This document shows positions 53,154-62,197 of a DNA stretch of 64,000 bases, one piece after another. This stretch comes from GCA-2684655 sp045105235 (lineage in GTDB: Bacteria; Planctomycetota; UBA1135; UBA2386): NCBI GenBank assembly GCA_045105235.1, contig JBGCDH010000018.1:38144-102143 (forward strand), given 5' to 3'. The stretch's first letter is position 1. Each line of letters starts with the position of its first letter. Under the pieces are notes generated by a model. That model had not been told where the DNA came from and made no database searches. It saw only the letters and a program-made list of their open reading frames with translations. A program made the translations under genes and the position numbers.

Positions 53154-54779
53154 TTAGCCGAGGAACGGATAACGCCAGTCAGTCGGCGGCACGAAGGTTT
53201 CCTTGATCGTGCGGGCCGAACACCAGCGCAGAAGGTTGAGCTTGCTGCCAGCCTTGTCGTTGGTGCCAGATGCTCGCCCACCGCCAAACGGCTGTTGGCC
53301 AACAACGGCGCCGGTCGGCTTGTCGTTGATGTAGAAGTTACCCGCCGAGTGCTCCAGGCGGTTCGCCATGTCTACCGCTGCGTATCGGTCTTGCGAGAAG
53401 ATCGCGCCGGTGAGCGCATACGCCGACGCGCTATCCACGGACTCGAGCGTCTCATCAAGCTTGTCATCGTCGTAAACGTAGACCGTCACCACCGGGCCGA
53501 AGATCTCTTCCACCATCGACTTGAAGTTCGGGTTCGTCGTCGTGATGACCGTTGGCTGGATGAAGTAGCCCTTCGACTTGTCGCAAACGCCTCCGCAGAG
53601 AATCTCGGCGTCCGATGAGTCCTTCGCATGCTGGATGTAGCCCGAGATCTTGTCGAACGCCCGTTCATCGATCACGGCATTGACGAAGTTGGAGAAGTCG
53701 CGGGGGTCGCCCATCTTGATCTTCGCAACCTCGGTAGCGAGCCGCTCCTTGTAGTCCGCCCAGATGGACTTCGGAATGTAGACGCGGCTCGCAGCCGAGC
53801 ACTTCTGTCCCTGGTATTCGAACGCACCGCGAACGGTGGCCGTGACGAGCGCCGCAACGTCGGCCGACGGATGCGCCACGATGAAGTCCTTGCCGCCCGT
53901 CTCGCCGACGATGCGGGGGTAGCACTTGTAGCGGTCGATGTTCGCGCCAACGTTCTTCCAGATCGACTGGAACACGCGGGTCGAACCCGTGAAGTGCACG
54001 CCCGCAAGATCCGGGTGCGCAATCGCCGGCTCACCAACAACGGGACCATCACCAGGAACGAAGTTCACAACGCCAGCCGGCAGGCCAGCCTCTTCGAGCA
54101 GGCGCATCAAGTAGTAGCCAGACAGTGCCGCGGTGGACGCGGGCTTCCATATTGCCGTCGTGCCCATCAGCGCAGGCGCAGTCGGCAGATTGGCCGCGAT
54201 CGACGTGAAGTTGAACGGCGTGATCGCGAGCACAAAGCCCTCGAGGCCGCGCTGCTCGACGCGGTTCCAACAACCCGGCGCGCTGATCGGCTGCTCCGCA
54301 TGAATCTCGCGCATGTAGGCGACGTTGAAGCGCCAGAAATCCGCAAGCTCACACGCCGCATCAATCTCGGACTGGAAGGCATTCTTGCTTTGCCCAAGCA
54401 TCGTCGACGCGTTGATGCGATCGCGCCACGGGCCGCACAGCAGATCCGCCGCCTTCAAGAAGATCGACGCGCGATGCTCCCACGGCATGGCCTGCCACTG
54501 CGACTCTGCGGACTTGGCAGCCTTCGCGGCGCGGTCCACGGCATCGGCGTCCCCCTCATGAACCTTGCCAAGCACATGCCCGTGGTCGTGCGGCATGACG
54601 ATTGAATGCGTCTTGCCTGTCGAGACATCCTCGCCGCCAATGATCATCGGAACCTCCATCTCCTCGGAGGCCATGCGCGCTAGCTCTCCTTCAAGAGAAC
54701 TGCGCTCGGGCGAACCGGGCGCATAGCTGAGGATCGGCTCGTTGGTGGGGACGGGGACTTGGAAGTTGGCGTTCGACAA
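53154..54779 (-). CDS. 1-pyrroline-5-carboxylate dehydrogenase (aldehyde dehydrogenase family)
   Basis: 541 residues from TTG 54779 with GGAG upstream; the family begins at LSNANFQVPVPTNEPILSYA, which fixes this start. Family blocks include PWEHRASIFLKAADLLCGPW, FVLAITPFNFTSIAANLPTA, PGDGPVVGEPAIAHPDLAGV and the general base Glu in IVGETGGKDFIVAHPS. The nucleophile Cys is in FEYQGQKCSAASRVYIPKS, and PFGGGRASGTNDKAG closes the site. It oxidises glutamate semialdehyde/P5C to glutamate with NAD+, the second step of proline breakdown. No proline dehydrogenase gene is next to it. Confidence 0.93.
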   Translation of the reverse strand: MSNANFQVPVPTNEPILSYAPGSPERSSLEGELARMASEEMEVPMIIGGEDVSTGKTHSIVMPHDHGHVLGKVHEGDADAVDRAAKAAKSAESQWQAMPWEHRASIFLKAADLLCGPWRDRINASTMLGQSKNAFQSEIDAACELADFWRFNVAYMREIHAEQPISAPGCWNRVEQRGLEGFVLAITPFNFTSIAANLPTAPALMGTTAIWKPASTAALSGYYLMRLLEEAGLPAGVVNFVPGDGPVVGEPAIAHPDLAGVHFTGSTRVFQSIWKNVGANIDRYKCYPRIVGETGGKDFIVAHPSADVAALVTATVRGAFEYQGQKCSAASRVYIPKSIWADYKERLATEVAKIKMGDPRDFSNFVNAVIDERAFDKISGYIQHAKDSSDAEILCGGVCDKSKGYFIQPTVITTTNPNFKSMVEEIFGPVVTVYVYDDDKLDETLESVDSASAYALTGAIFSQDRYAAVDMANRLEHSAGNFYINDKPTGAVVGQQPFGGGRASGTNDKAGSKLNLLRWCSARTIKETFVPPTDWRYPFLG

Positions 54780-55021
54780 TATGGTTCTCCGGGGGAATGC
54801 GGCGAGCATCGTAGCGATTTGCAGCCGCGGGCCCACCCTTCGTTGCCGCAAGCAAGGAGCAGTGAACAGTGCTGCGCATCGAGCGCCTGGATCGCAGGGG
54901 ACTGAGAGACACGGTCGACAGACCGCGCTCATTTTTCGACGCCAGGAATCGCAGGCGACCGATAGCTCAGCTCCCCCGCGACGGAGAGCCCCCACCATCC
55001 CGGCCCGACGGGAAGCAACGC

Positions 55022-55282
55022 TTGGCCGCCGAGGATGCGGCCATCGCGATCGGATCCGGACCAGGCACCGCAGGCGCCAACTGTCCGATCTGGCTTGGCA
55101 GCAACACGGTAGCGCTTGCCGTCGGCTGCGACGCAGCCGGCCGTGCAACCCTCCCGCTGCCGGTAACGCCGGCCCTGTTTGGCATGCGGTTCTTTGCCCA
55201 GGGGTTTGCGGTTGACCCAGCCGGCCCGCTCTTGGGGTTCTTGTCGACCACCGCGGGACTTGAAGTGCTCATCGACCCTTAG
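55022..55282 (+). pseudogene. Remnant of a secreted-protein C-terminal module
   Basis: An open stretch of 86 codons whose translation (AAEDAAIAIGSGPGTAGAN, CPIWLGSNTVALAVGCDAAG, RATLPLPVTPALFGMRFFAQ, then GFAVDPAGPLLGFLSTTAG) closely matches the last 86 residues of the protein ending at 58585. It has no start, signal peptide or upstream domain in frame. It is best read as the tail left from a related gene after deletion or recombination. The surrounding 54780-55582 region otherwise shows no gene. Confidence 0.75.
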
Positions 55283-55582
55283 CCTTCGTTAGAGCTACAA
55301 CAATGACGATGCGTGCACGGCCATGCCCGCCACACGGGCACGGGATCCCAAAGGTGAGAAGTCACCACAATTGCGCACGCCGAAGCGACTACCGCTAGAC
55401 GGGAATCATAATCGGCGCCAAGATTGCGAACCTGAGGGCAGAGCTTGGCTACGCTCCGTAGGGAGGGCTCAGGTCGCAGCACGCGGGGAGAAAGGAAGCG
55501 CTCCTGGCGTGACAACCGTCATGACGAGACCTGCCCGCCACGCCCCAGCGCCCCGCTCCGTCACACGACCGGTATAACTGAC

Positions 55583-58500
55583 ATGACGCCTATGCCCCTC
55601 AAGACTATTGCCCGCAAGCTGGTCCAGCTGACTACCGCCGGACTTGCTTTGATCAACTCCACGGTGGCACAAGAGCTGGTACGAGACTTCACGCCCGGCC
55701 ACTCCCTCTCGCCAGCCTCATCGTTCGCAAAGCCCCTCGCCCCCCTGCCAAACGGCGACGCCTTGTTTGAGCTCCAAAGACCAACAACAGGCTGTGAACT
55801 CTGGCGGACCGACGGCACAGCTGCTGGCACATCCCTGGTTGCAGACATCAACCCCGGCGTGGCGAGTTCCGACGTCGAACAGTTTCGTGCACTGCCAAGC
55901 GGCATTCACTTGTTTGTGGCAACAACCGCACTCAACGGCCAGGAACTCTGGCGCACAGACGGCACACCGCAGGGCACACAGCTCGTCGCGGATGTCTTCC
56001 CGGGACCGTTATCGAGCGGCATCCGCCTACTGAACGCGATCGGCAGTGACTTCGTATTTGTAGCCAATGACGACGTCGCTGGCGCCGAACTCTGGCGCAC
56101 GGACGGCACTGCGAGCGGCACATCCAAGTTCGCCGACATCCATGCCGGCATCAGCTTGTTGAGCGCCCCGACGCAACTCGCTGCAATCGGCCCCAGCACT
56201 GGCGTCTTTACCTATCGCGACAATGGTCTGTGGCAGCTTTGGCGCACCGACCTCACCAGCGCGGGCACCTCGAAGATCATCGACCTACCGACCGGCACCG
56301 TAACAGCCCCTCTCGGAATGACCCAGATAGGCAATCTGGCGCTCTTTGTCGCATTTGACGAGCTTTGGGTCACGGATGGAACAGCAGCTGGAACACAGGC
56401 GCTAGCTCCAAGCAGAAGCGTGGAGCCATACGTGTCCGGCAACAGCGCCTACTTCTTTCACCAGGACGACGAAATCTGGCGTACGGACGGGACCGCGATC
56501 GGCACGCAGTTCGTCGCCGACGTCGCATTGAGCTCGTTCAACCAGCCGCAGTGGCTCGGGACCACCGGCAACAATGTCACGCTGTTCAGCAGCAACGCAC
56601 CAACACCATCCATCGTTCGCACAGATGGCACAGCTTCGGGCACGTACCGCCTTGTGCCAGAGGGTCTATTCCCGGGCAATCTCAACGAAGGCCGCGCCGC
56701 CGTTCGTATCGCCAACGGCGACATACTGTTTCGAGGACGCAACTTCGCGCTAGGGCAGAGGCTCTGGAAGTCAGATGGCACGATTGACGGCACCGTCCCG
56801 CTCCCCACGCCCCCACTCGGAGGCCTTGTCCCTTTTCAGAACGGCGCGATATTCGCAGGATTCGGGTTTGGCCAAGGCCAAGAGCTGTGGTTCTCCGATG
56901 GGACTCTCCCGAGGACCGAGGCGCTCATTGATCTCGCGCGTGATCGCTCGCCGCTTAGCAGCAATCTCGAACTCCTGGGCTCCTTTCGCGACCAGGCCGT
57001 TGTTCAAAATAGAAGGGTATCGGGCGACAGCCTTTGGCTAAGTGATGGCACGCCGGGCGGCACCCGTAGCATCGCTTCGTTCCCCGGCGTCGGGATCCAA
57101 GCGAATGTGGTGTCCACTGGCGAGACGTTCTTCGTTCTCTTTAACCAAAGCGGCGTGCTCGCCAACGCAATATGGAAGTACGACGAAACCACGGATTCGC
57201 TGCAGCCCCTCGCGATTGAATCGAACTACCCATCGTTCTCTCTCTTCGGCGGGAGTGCGGTCGCGATCCATGAGTCGATTGTATTCTTCGCACGAACGCC
57301 CACCACAGGGGGAGAGCCATGGACGTCGGACGGCACCGTCGGCGGCACGCTACCACTGGCGGACATCGCGCCTGGCGCACTTTCGAGCACGATCGGCGAA
57401 CTCTACTCATGGCGAGGGAAGGCCTACTTTCTAGGTTGGTCGCAAACCAATGGGTCGGAGCCCTGGGTCACCGACGGGACACCGGCCGGAACCTACCAGC
57501 TCATAGAGACGGCGCCGGGCTCGCAGGGCAGCAACTTCCTGCAATGGCAAGCCTCGGGCGACCTCCTCTACCTAGTTTCGCCGACCCTCAACAGCGTATG
57601 GGTTACAGACGAAGCAGCAACGGGCGTAACCCTCATTCCGACCAACGGCCTCAGCTTCACGTTCGGTGGCTCTCCAACACCGATCCGCACTCCAACCGGC
57701 GACCAACTAGCCTACGCATCCTTCAACTTTCCGGGAGGCGTGCTGCTCTTTGATGGCCAGGCCATGACCGCTCAGCAGCTGCAGTTACCCTTCACTCCCA
57801 CCACGATCCTGCCGCTGAGCCGAGACCGGATCGCGCTGCTAAGCAGCGTCAGCACCTCGAACAACGTCTGGGTTTCTGACGGCACAGCGGCAGGCACTCA
57901 ACTCGTCGACGACTGGGCCCAGTCGCCGTTCTTGCAGCAAACCAAGCCGAGAATGATCTCGGACTCACGTCTCGGGCTCGTGCTCAACGACCCAATGCTC
58001 GGCATCGAACTCCACAGCTTTGACGGCACGGGGCCTGCAGAAGTCCTGGCAGACCTATCGTCCGGCAGCTCACGACCATCGAGTTGGATGCGCGCCGGCA
58101 ACAAGATCTTCATCACGGCCTACAACGACATCTACGGGCGAGAGCTCTTGGCAATCGACACCTCGCTACTGCAGGATTCTATCGTTGCATCGATAGGCTA
58201 CGGCTGCGCTGGATCCGGAGCTGCGCCACCGCGCCTGTCGACGACCAACGGTGCGAGCGCGAGCACCGGCACAATCGACCTAGAACTGGTCGGCGCACAG
58301 CCCAACGCGTTGGCGATCATCGGCCTTGCCGCTGAGGACGCCGCTATCGCGGCAGGAACTGGGACAGGCCCCACCGCCAGCAACTGCCCGATCTGGCTAG
58401 GCGGCAGCCCCGTGGCCGTCGCCGTCACCTGCGATGCGGCGGGCCGCGCAACCCTCCCGCTTCCGGTCACACCGGCGCTGTTTGGCATGAGGTTCTTTGC

Positions 58501-58585
58501 CCAGGGATTTGCGGTCGACCCAAGCGGCCCGCTGCTCGGCTTCTTGTCGACAACAGCCGGACTCGAAGTGCTCATCGGCCCATAG
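55583..58585 (+). CDS. ELWxxDGT-repeat secreted protein
   Basis: 1000 residues from ATG 55583 (signal LVQLTTAGLALINSTVAQ). About fifteen copies of the ELWxxDGTxxGT motif are spaced 40-70 residues apart, for example CELWRTDGTAAGT, QELWRTDGTPQGT, EIWRTDGTAIGT, RLWKSDGTIDGT and EPWVTDGTPAGT. They are often preceded by the DINPG or DVFPG turn of this beta-propeller-like repeat. The last 100 residues form a distinct module (GCAGSGAAPPRLSTTNGA, AEDAAIAAGTGTGPTASN, PVTPALFGMRFFAQGFAVD) shared with the remnant at 55022-55282. It is probably an extracellular or surface protein. Function unknown. Confidence 0.9.
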   Translation: MTPMPLKTIARKLVQLTTAGLALINSTVAQELVRDFTPGHSLSPASSFAKPLAPLPNGDALFELQRPTTGCELWRTDGTAAGTSLVADINPGVASSDVEQFRALPSGIHLFVATTALNGQELWRTDGTPQGTQLVADVFPGPLSSGIRLLNAIGSDFVFVANDDVAGAELWRTDGTASGTSKFADIHAGISLLSAPTQLAAIGPSTGVFTYRDNGLWQLWRTDLTSAGTSKIIDLPTGTVTAPLGMTQIGNLALFVAFDELWVTDGTAAGTQALAPSRSVEPYVSGNSAYFFHQDDEIWRTDGTAIGTQFVADVALSSFNQPQWLGTTGNNVTLFSSNAPTPSIVRTDGTASGTYRLVPEGLFPGNLNEGRAAVRIANGDILFRGRNFALGQRLWKSDGTIDGTVPLPTPPLGGLVPFQNGAIFAGFGFGQGQELWFSDGTLPRTEALIDLARDRSPLSSNLELLGSFRDQAVVQNRRVSGDSLWLSDGTPGGTRSIASFPGVGIQANVVSTGETFFVLFNQSGVLANAIWKYDETTDSLQPLAIESNYPSFSLFGGSAVAIHESIVFFARTPTTGGEPWTSDGTVGGTLPLADIAPGALSSTIGELYSWRGKAYFLGWSQTNGSEPWVTDGTPAGTYQLIETAPGSQGSNFLQWQASGDLLYLVSPTLNSVWVTDEAATGVTLIPTNGLSFTFGGSPTPIRTPTGDQLAYASFNFPGGVLLFDGQAMTAQQLQLPFTPTTILPLSRDRIALLSSVSTSNNVWVSDGTAAGTQLVDDWAQSPFLQQTKPRMISDSRLGLVLNDPMLGIELHSFDGTGPAEVLADLSSGSSRPSSWMRAGNKIFITAYNDIYGRELLAIDTSLLQDSIVASIGYGCAGSGAAPPRLSTTNGASASTGTIDLELVGAQPNALAIIGLAAEDAAIAAGTGTGPTASNCPIWLGGSPVAVAVTCDAAGRATLPLPVTPALFGMRFFAQGFAVDPSGPLLGFLSTTAGLEVLIGP

Positions 58586-58617
58586 GCGGAGCGGCCGCGA
58601 GACTGGACGATCGCCAG

Positions 58618-58672
58618 CTAGTGTAGTGCATCCGATATAGGGGGCATTCTGCGGGCGCGAAGGCGTTCGTCG
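58618..58672. repeat. Dispersed palindromic element, copy C (single arm)
   Basis: Begins CTAGTGTAGTGCATCCGATA, then TAGGGGGCATTCTGCGGGCG, then CGAAGGCGTTCGTCGC. The first 45 bases equal the reversed right arm of copy B with one change, and the last block matches the centre of copies A and B. No opposite arm is found before 58849, so it is a half-element. It lies 33 bases after the ELWxxDGT gene stop. Confidence 0.7.
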
Positions 58673-58848
58673 CACGGCCGGCGGCGGACCTAGAAAACAG
58701 TCAGGAAGATCCGCGAGCAAATGGGGGTCCGAGCGCGACAGCGGCCATAGGCCTACCCTCGGCCGCAGCCACCGCATTTCTCGCGGCCAGCCTCGCCAGA
58801 CCTTCGAGTTTTTTGCCACGCAGCACGATTGCGCGACGCAAGCCAGAC

Positions 58849-61128
58849 ATGAGCCACCCTCTTACCGCCAGCTTGCTGTCAGCCTCGCTGCTCGCAAGCA
58901 TCACGATCGCCCCGGACGCGCGAGCTCAAGAAGGCGCTCCCGCCCGAGCAGGTCGAGCGCCACGGACCGCGACCACAGCGACGGGCCAACATCCCTACGT
59001 TGTGCTGAGCGCCGTCACGGCCGACGACGACTTCGACGCGGCCGCCCAGCACCTGGCCGCGCACCACCAAGCGCCCATCCTACGCTTCACGCCCGACAAG
59101 CTGGCCGACATCGCCCAAGACCTGCGATCTGCGCAACCCCGGCACGTCGCACTCGTCATGCGACCTGAGCAAATCGACTTCGCGTTCCAGCGCGAACTGC
59201 TGCAGCTGGCCGCAAACATCGACCAAGACCCGTTCGTGGACTTTGCATTTGGTTACATCACCGGAGCCACCGCCGACACCGCGCTAGCCCTCGCCAAGCG
59301 CGGCACCGACCGCAACGCCAAGAAGGGCAAGCTTCGCTTTGGCGAGGTCGCCGGCGGCCTCGACAAGTCGCAGCTCAACAAGTGGCCAGCATGGCTTGGC
59401 GCCACGCAGGTCGACAGCCTCCGCGTCTACTGCGCCGGCGAGAAGTCGTTCCCAGAAGCAGGGCGCGACCGTGAGTTTCTGCGAAAGAACCTGCCCGACA
59501 TCGAAGGGCGCGACGTTGTTACCTTTATTGGCCATGGCTACCCGCACGAAGTGCACGGCGGCCCGGACTACAGCGACATCAAAGGCCTCAACCTAGATGG
59601 CGCCGTCGCCCTCAACGTCGCCTGCTACACCGGCACAACAGACCGCTGGTTTGAAGGCAACTACAACACTCGCAGCATGGTCGAGAAGCACGTCCCCATC
59701 GAGGAGAGCTTCTGCCTAAACGTGCTAGAGAGCGGCGTCGTCGGCTACACCGCGTATCTATGTCCACGTCCCGCCGGCCCCGAACTCGACACCGACCGTT
59801 CGGCCCTTGTGTTTGGAGGACTTTCACTCGGCGATGCCCGACGCCGCGACTATGACAAGACCGTGCTCGGCTACCTGGGCTTCGGCGAAGACGGCCTAGA
59901 CCTCGCGCCCGTATCTGACGGTGCCAAGATGCCGGCCAGCCGCGACCCCGTTCGAGACATCATGCTCGAAGGCGCGACCGGCGGCGTCGTGTTCGGTGAT
60001 CCGGCGTGCACTCCATTTGCAGCAACGCCGAGCAAATCGCCGGTCCAGGTGCGCCTAACGCCGACCAAGAAGGGGATCCAGGTCAAGGCAACCGTCGCCG
60101 CCAACGTGCTGTTTACGCACTGCGGGGACCAGACTGCTCGCTGGGGCAGCAGCATGGCTATGAAGGTCTACGTCCGCATTCCGCTCGAAGAACGGCACGT
60201 TACGGACTTTGTTGTCGAACGCTTGCGGATTGGCAAGACCGACGTCACCAGCCGCGTGATTTGGGCCATGGAAGAAGATCACGGCGAGCGCTTCCTGCAC
60301 GCCAAGGTCAACTTTGAACGCTCGATCAAGCGAGTGAGCAAGCTTCAGCTCGATGCACGCGTCGTGACAACAAACGACGCTTCGCTCGGCAAGCAGCGCG
60401 GCGGCGAGGTGCAAAAGCCCCAGCGCGGCGGAGGCAGCCCTGGCATGGCTCCTGCGAAGGGGGACCCCTTCGCCCTCGGCAAGAAGCGCGGCGCCTCTCG
60501 CAAAGCGGTAGAAGCTGCGATCGAAGCAAATAAGATGATGTTGAAGGGCATGAGCTACAGCGCGCTGAGCGACTTCGGCAAGCTTGGCGAAGAAGGTTTC
60601 CAAGCGGCGCTCGCCCTGATCGAGTGCGGCAGGGGCAACAGCCGCACATGGCTTCTGCTCAAGGCCACGCACCGACCGGGCCTTGAGCAGAAGCTGATCG
60701 CTCTGGCATCCGGCCCGGCACTGCCGCAGTACGGCATGTGGAGCGTGCTGCGCGGCCTCGGCATCGCCGACACGCCGGCGGTGCGCACCTACATCAAGCA
60801 ACGGCTGGCAACGGACCAGGACGCCGGCACGTGGATGTCGACCGCAGAAGCTGCCGGCACGCTCGGCGCCAAGGAGTTTGCCAACACCATCGGCGACCGC
60901 GTGCTCGAGTTTCGCAGTGCCTGGTCCGGCGTCGAGCCCAACCTGCTGCAGGCTCTGGCCGCGATCGGCGGCGCCGACGCCATCGCCAAGCTCGAAGCGA
61001 TCGCAGCCCATCCCAAGTGCACCAACTGGAAGAGAGCCCACGCGATGCTGCAGCGGCTCGATGCCAAGGCGGCAGAGCGCGCCAAGGCGAAGCGCGGCAA
61101 GGCCAAGAGCCAGAAATCTTCGCGCTGA
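58849..61128 (+). CDS. Predicted secreted clan CD cysteine peptidase (C25/caspase-like) with C-terminal helical domain
   Basis: 759 residues from ATG 58849 (MSHPLTASLLSASLLASITI signal region, cleavage near ARAQ). The catalytic pattern of clan CD is present: a hydrophobic strand then His-Gly (DVVTFIGHGYPHEVHGG, His229) and, 30 residues later, a hydrophobic strand then Ala-Cys (AVALNVACYTGTT, Cys259). Gingipain-type C25 enzymes share this GHG...AC layout. Around residues 380-520 is a beta region (SPVQVRLTPTKKGIQVKA) like the Ig domain following C25 cores. A Gly/Lys-rich linker and HEAT-like helices follow (EGFQAALALIECGRGNS, LLQALAAIGGADAIAKLEAI), with a Lys/Arg-rich tail. Substrate unknown; possibly only a fold relative. 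Confidence 0.7.
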   Translation: MSHPLTASLLSASLLASITIAPDARAQEGAPARAGRAPRTATTATGQHPYVVLSAVTADDDFDAAAQHLAAHHQAPILRFTPDKLADIAQDLRSAQPRHVALVMRPEQIDFAFQRELLQLAANIDQDPFVDFAFGYITGATADTALALAKRGTDRNAKKGKLRFGEVAGGLDKSQLNKWPAWLGATQVDSLRVYCAGEKSFPEAGRDREFLRKNLPDIEGRDVVTFIGHGYPHEVHGGPDYSDIKGLNLDGAVALNVACYTGTTDRWFEGNYNTRSMVEKHVPIEESFCLNVLESGVVGYTAYLCPRPAGPELDTDRSALVFGGLSLGDARRRDYDKTVLGYLGFGEDGLDLAPVSDGAKMPASRDPVRDIMLEGATGGVVFGDPACTPFAATPSKSPVQVRLTPTKKGIQVKATVAANVLFTHCGDQTARWGSSMAMKVYVRIPLEERHVTDFVVERLRIGKTDVTSRVIWAMEEDHGERFLHAKVNFERSIKRVSKLQLDARVVTTNDASLGKQRGGEVQKPQRGGGSPGMAPAKGDPFALGKKRGASRKAVEAAIEANKMMLKGMSYSALSDFGKLGEEGFQAALALIECGRGNSRTWLLLKATHRPGLEQKLIALASGPALPQYGMWSVLRGLGIADTPAVRTYIKQRLATDQDAGTWMSTAEAAGTLGAKEFANTIGDRVLEFRSAWSGVEPNLLQALAAIGGADAIAKLEAIAAHPKCTNWKRAHAMLQRLDAKAAERAKAKRGKAKSQKSSR

Positions 61129-61183
61129 AGCGAAACCAGCAACCGCTGGACGGGCTGGCACAGGTCCTCGATAACGCGAGTCA

Positions 61184-62185
61184 ATGGACAGCGTCAGTCA
61201 GTTTGTGCTCGGCTCCTCGGTTGCGACCGTCGCGCTGGGCAAGCATGTTTCGCCTAGGCGCGCGGCTCTATGGGGCGGCGTGCTCGGCACGCTGCCGGAC
61301 CTCGACGTCCTGATCGACCACGGCGACGCGATCGCCGACATGATCCGCCACCGAGCGGAGAGCCACGCCCTGCTGTGGATGACGCTGGCCGCACCGCTGG
61401 CGGCATGGGGCATCGCCGCACTGCACCGCGAACGCCGCATCTACTGGCGCTGGCTGCTCGCCGTCTGGCTTGCCTGGATCACGCATGCCGTGCTCGACGC
61501 CCTGACAGTCTACGGCACGCGGCTCTGGCTGCCGTTCGATGCGACCCCCGTCTCGATCGGCAGCCTGTTCGTCGTCGACCCCGTCTACACGCTGCCTCTG
61601 CTGATCGGCACGCTATGGCTGCTGTTCGCGCGCTCGCACCATCGAGCGCGCAGGTGGAACCGGATCGCTCTAGCCGTCAGCACGGCCTACGCGATGTGGA
61701 GCCTGATCGCGCAGAGCCTCGCGACCGACGCGGCGAAAGACTCGCTGCGCGTCCAGGGGATCGAGGCCAACACGCTCATCGTCAGCCCGGCGCCGCTTCA
61801 GACCGTGCTTTGGCGGGCGCTTGCGGTCGCCGACGAATACGCATGGGAAGGCTATCGATCCCTGCTAGATAACGATCAACCGATGCAGTGGCGACGCATC
61901 GAGCGCCAGCCTGAGCTTTTGCAGGATGCTGCCACACATGCCCAAGTGCTCGCCCTGCGCGAATTTGCCAACGACGCCGTCAAAGCCCACCAAGACGGCT
62001 CGACCGTGCTCGTCAGCGATCTGCGCATGGGAGACGAGCCAAACTATGTATTCACCTTCGAAGTCGGCACGAAGCACGGCGCCGAGCCAATGGCACCGCG
62101 GCAGAAGGCGACCAAGCGCCCCTTTTCACAAAATATGAATCGCGGCCCGGCATGGCTGTGGCGGCGCATCCGCGGCCTGCGATAG
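61184..62185 (+). CDS. YdjM/DUF457-type membrane-bound metal-dependent hydrolase
   Basis: 333 residues. The family N-terminus MDSVSQFVLGSSVATVALG and GVLGTLPDLDVLIDHGDAIA give the D..H metal motif. The HRAESHALLWMTLAAPLAAW and WITHAVLDALTVYGTRLWLP segments carry the conserved His/Asp residues among four or five membrane helices. The C-terminal half is soluble (residues about 180-330). Relatives are annotated as metal-dependent hydrolases of the inner membrane, often linked to envelope stress, but their reaction is not established. It lies 55 bases after the peptidase gene on the same strand. Confidence 0.82.
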   Translation: MDSVSQFVLGSSVATVALGKHVSPRRAALWGGVLGTLPDLDVLIDHGDAIADMIRHRAESHALLWMTLAAPLAAWGIAALHRERRIYWRWLLAVWLAWITHAVLDALTVYGTRLWLPFDATPVSIGSLFVVDPVYTLPLLIGTLWLLFARSHHRARRWNRIALAVSTAYAMWSLIAQSLATDAAKDSLRVQGIEANTLIVSPAPLQTVLWRALAVADEYAWEGYRSLLDNDQPMQWRRIERQPELLQDAATHAQVLALREFANDAVKAHQDGSTVLVSDLRMGDEPNYVFTFEVGTKHGAEPMAPRQKATKRPFSQNMNRGPAWLWRRIRGLR

Positions 62186-62197
62186 AACGCAGGCGAC

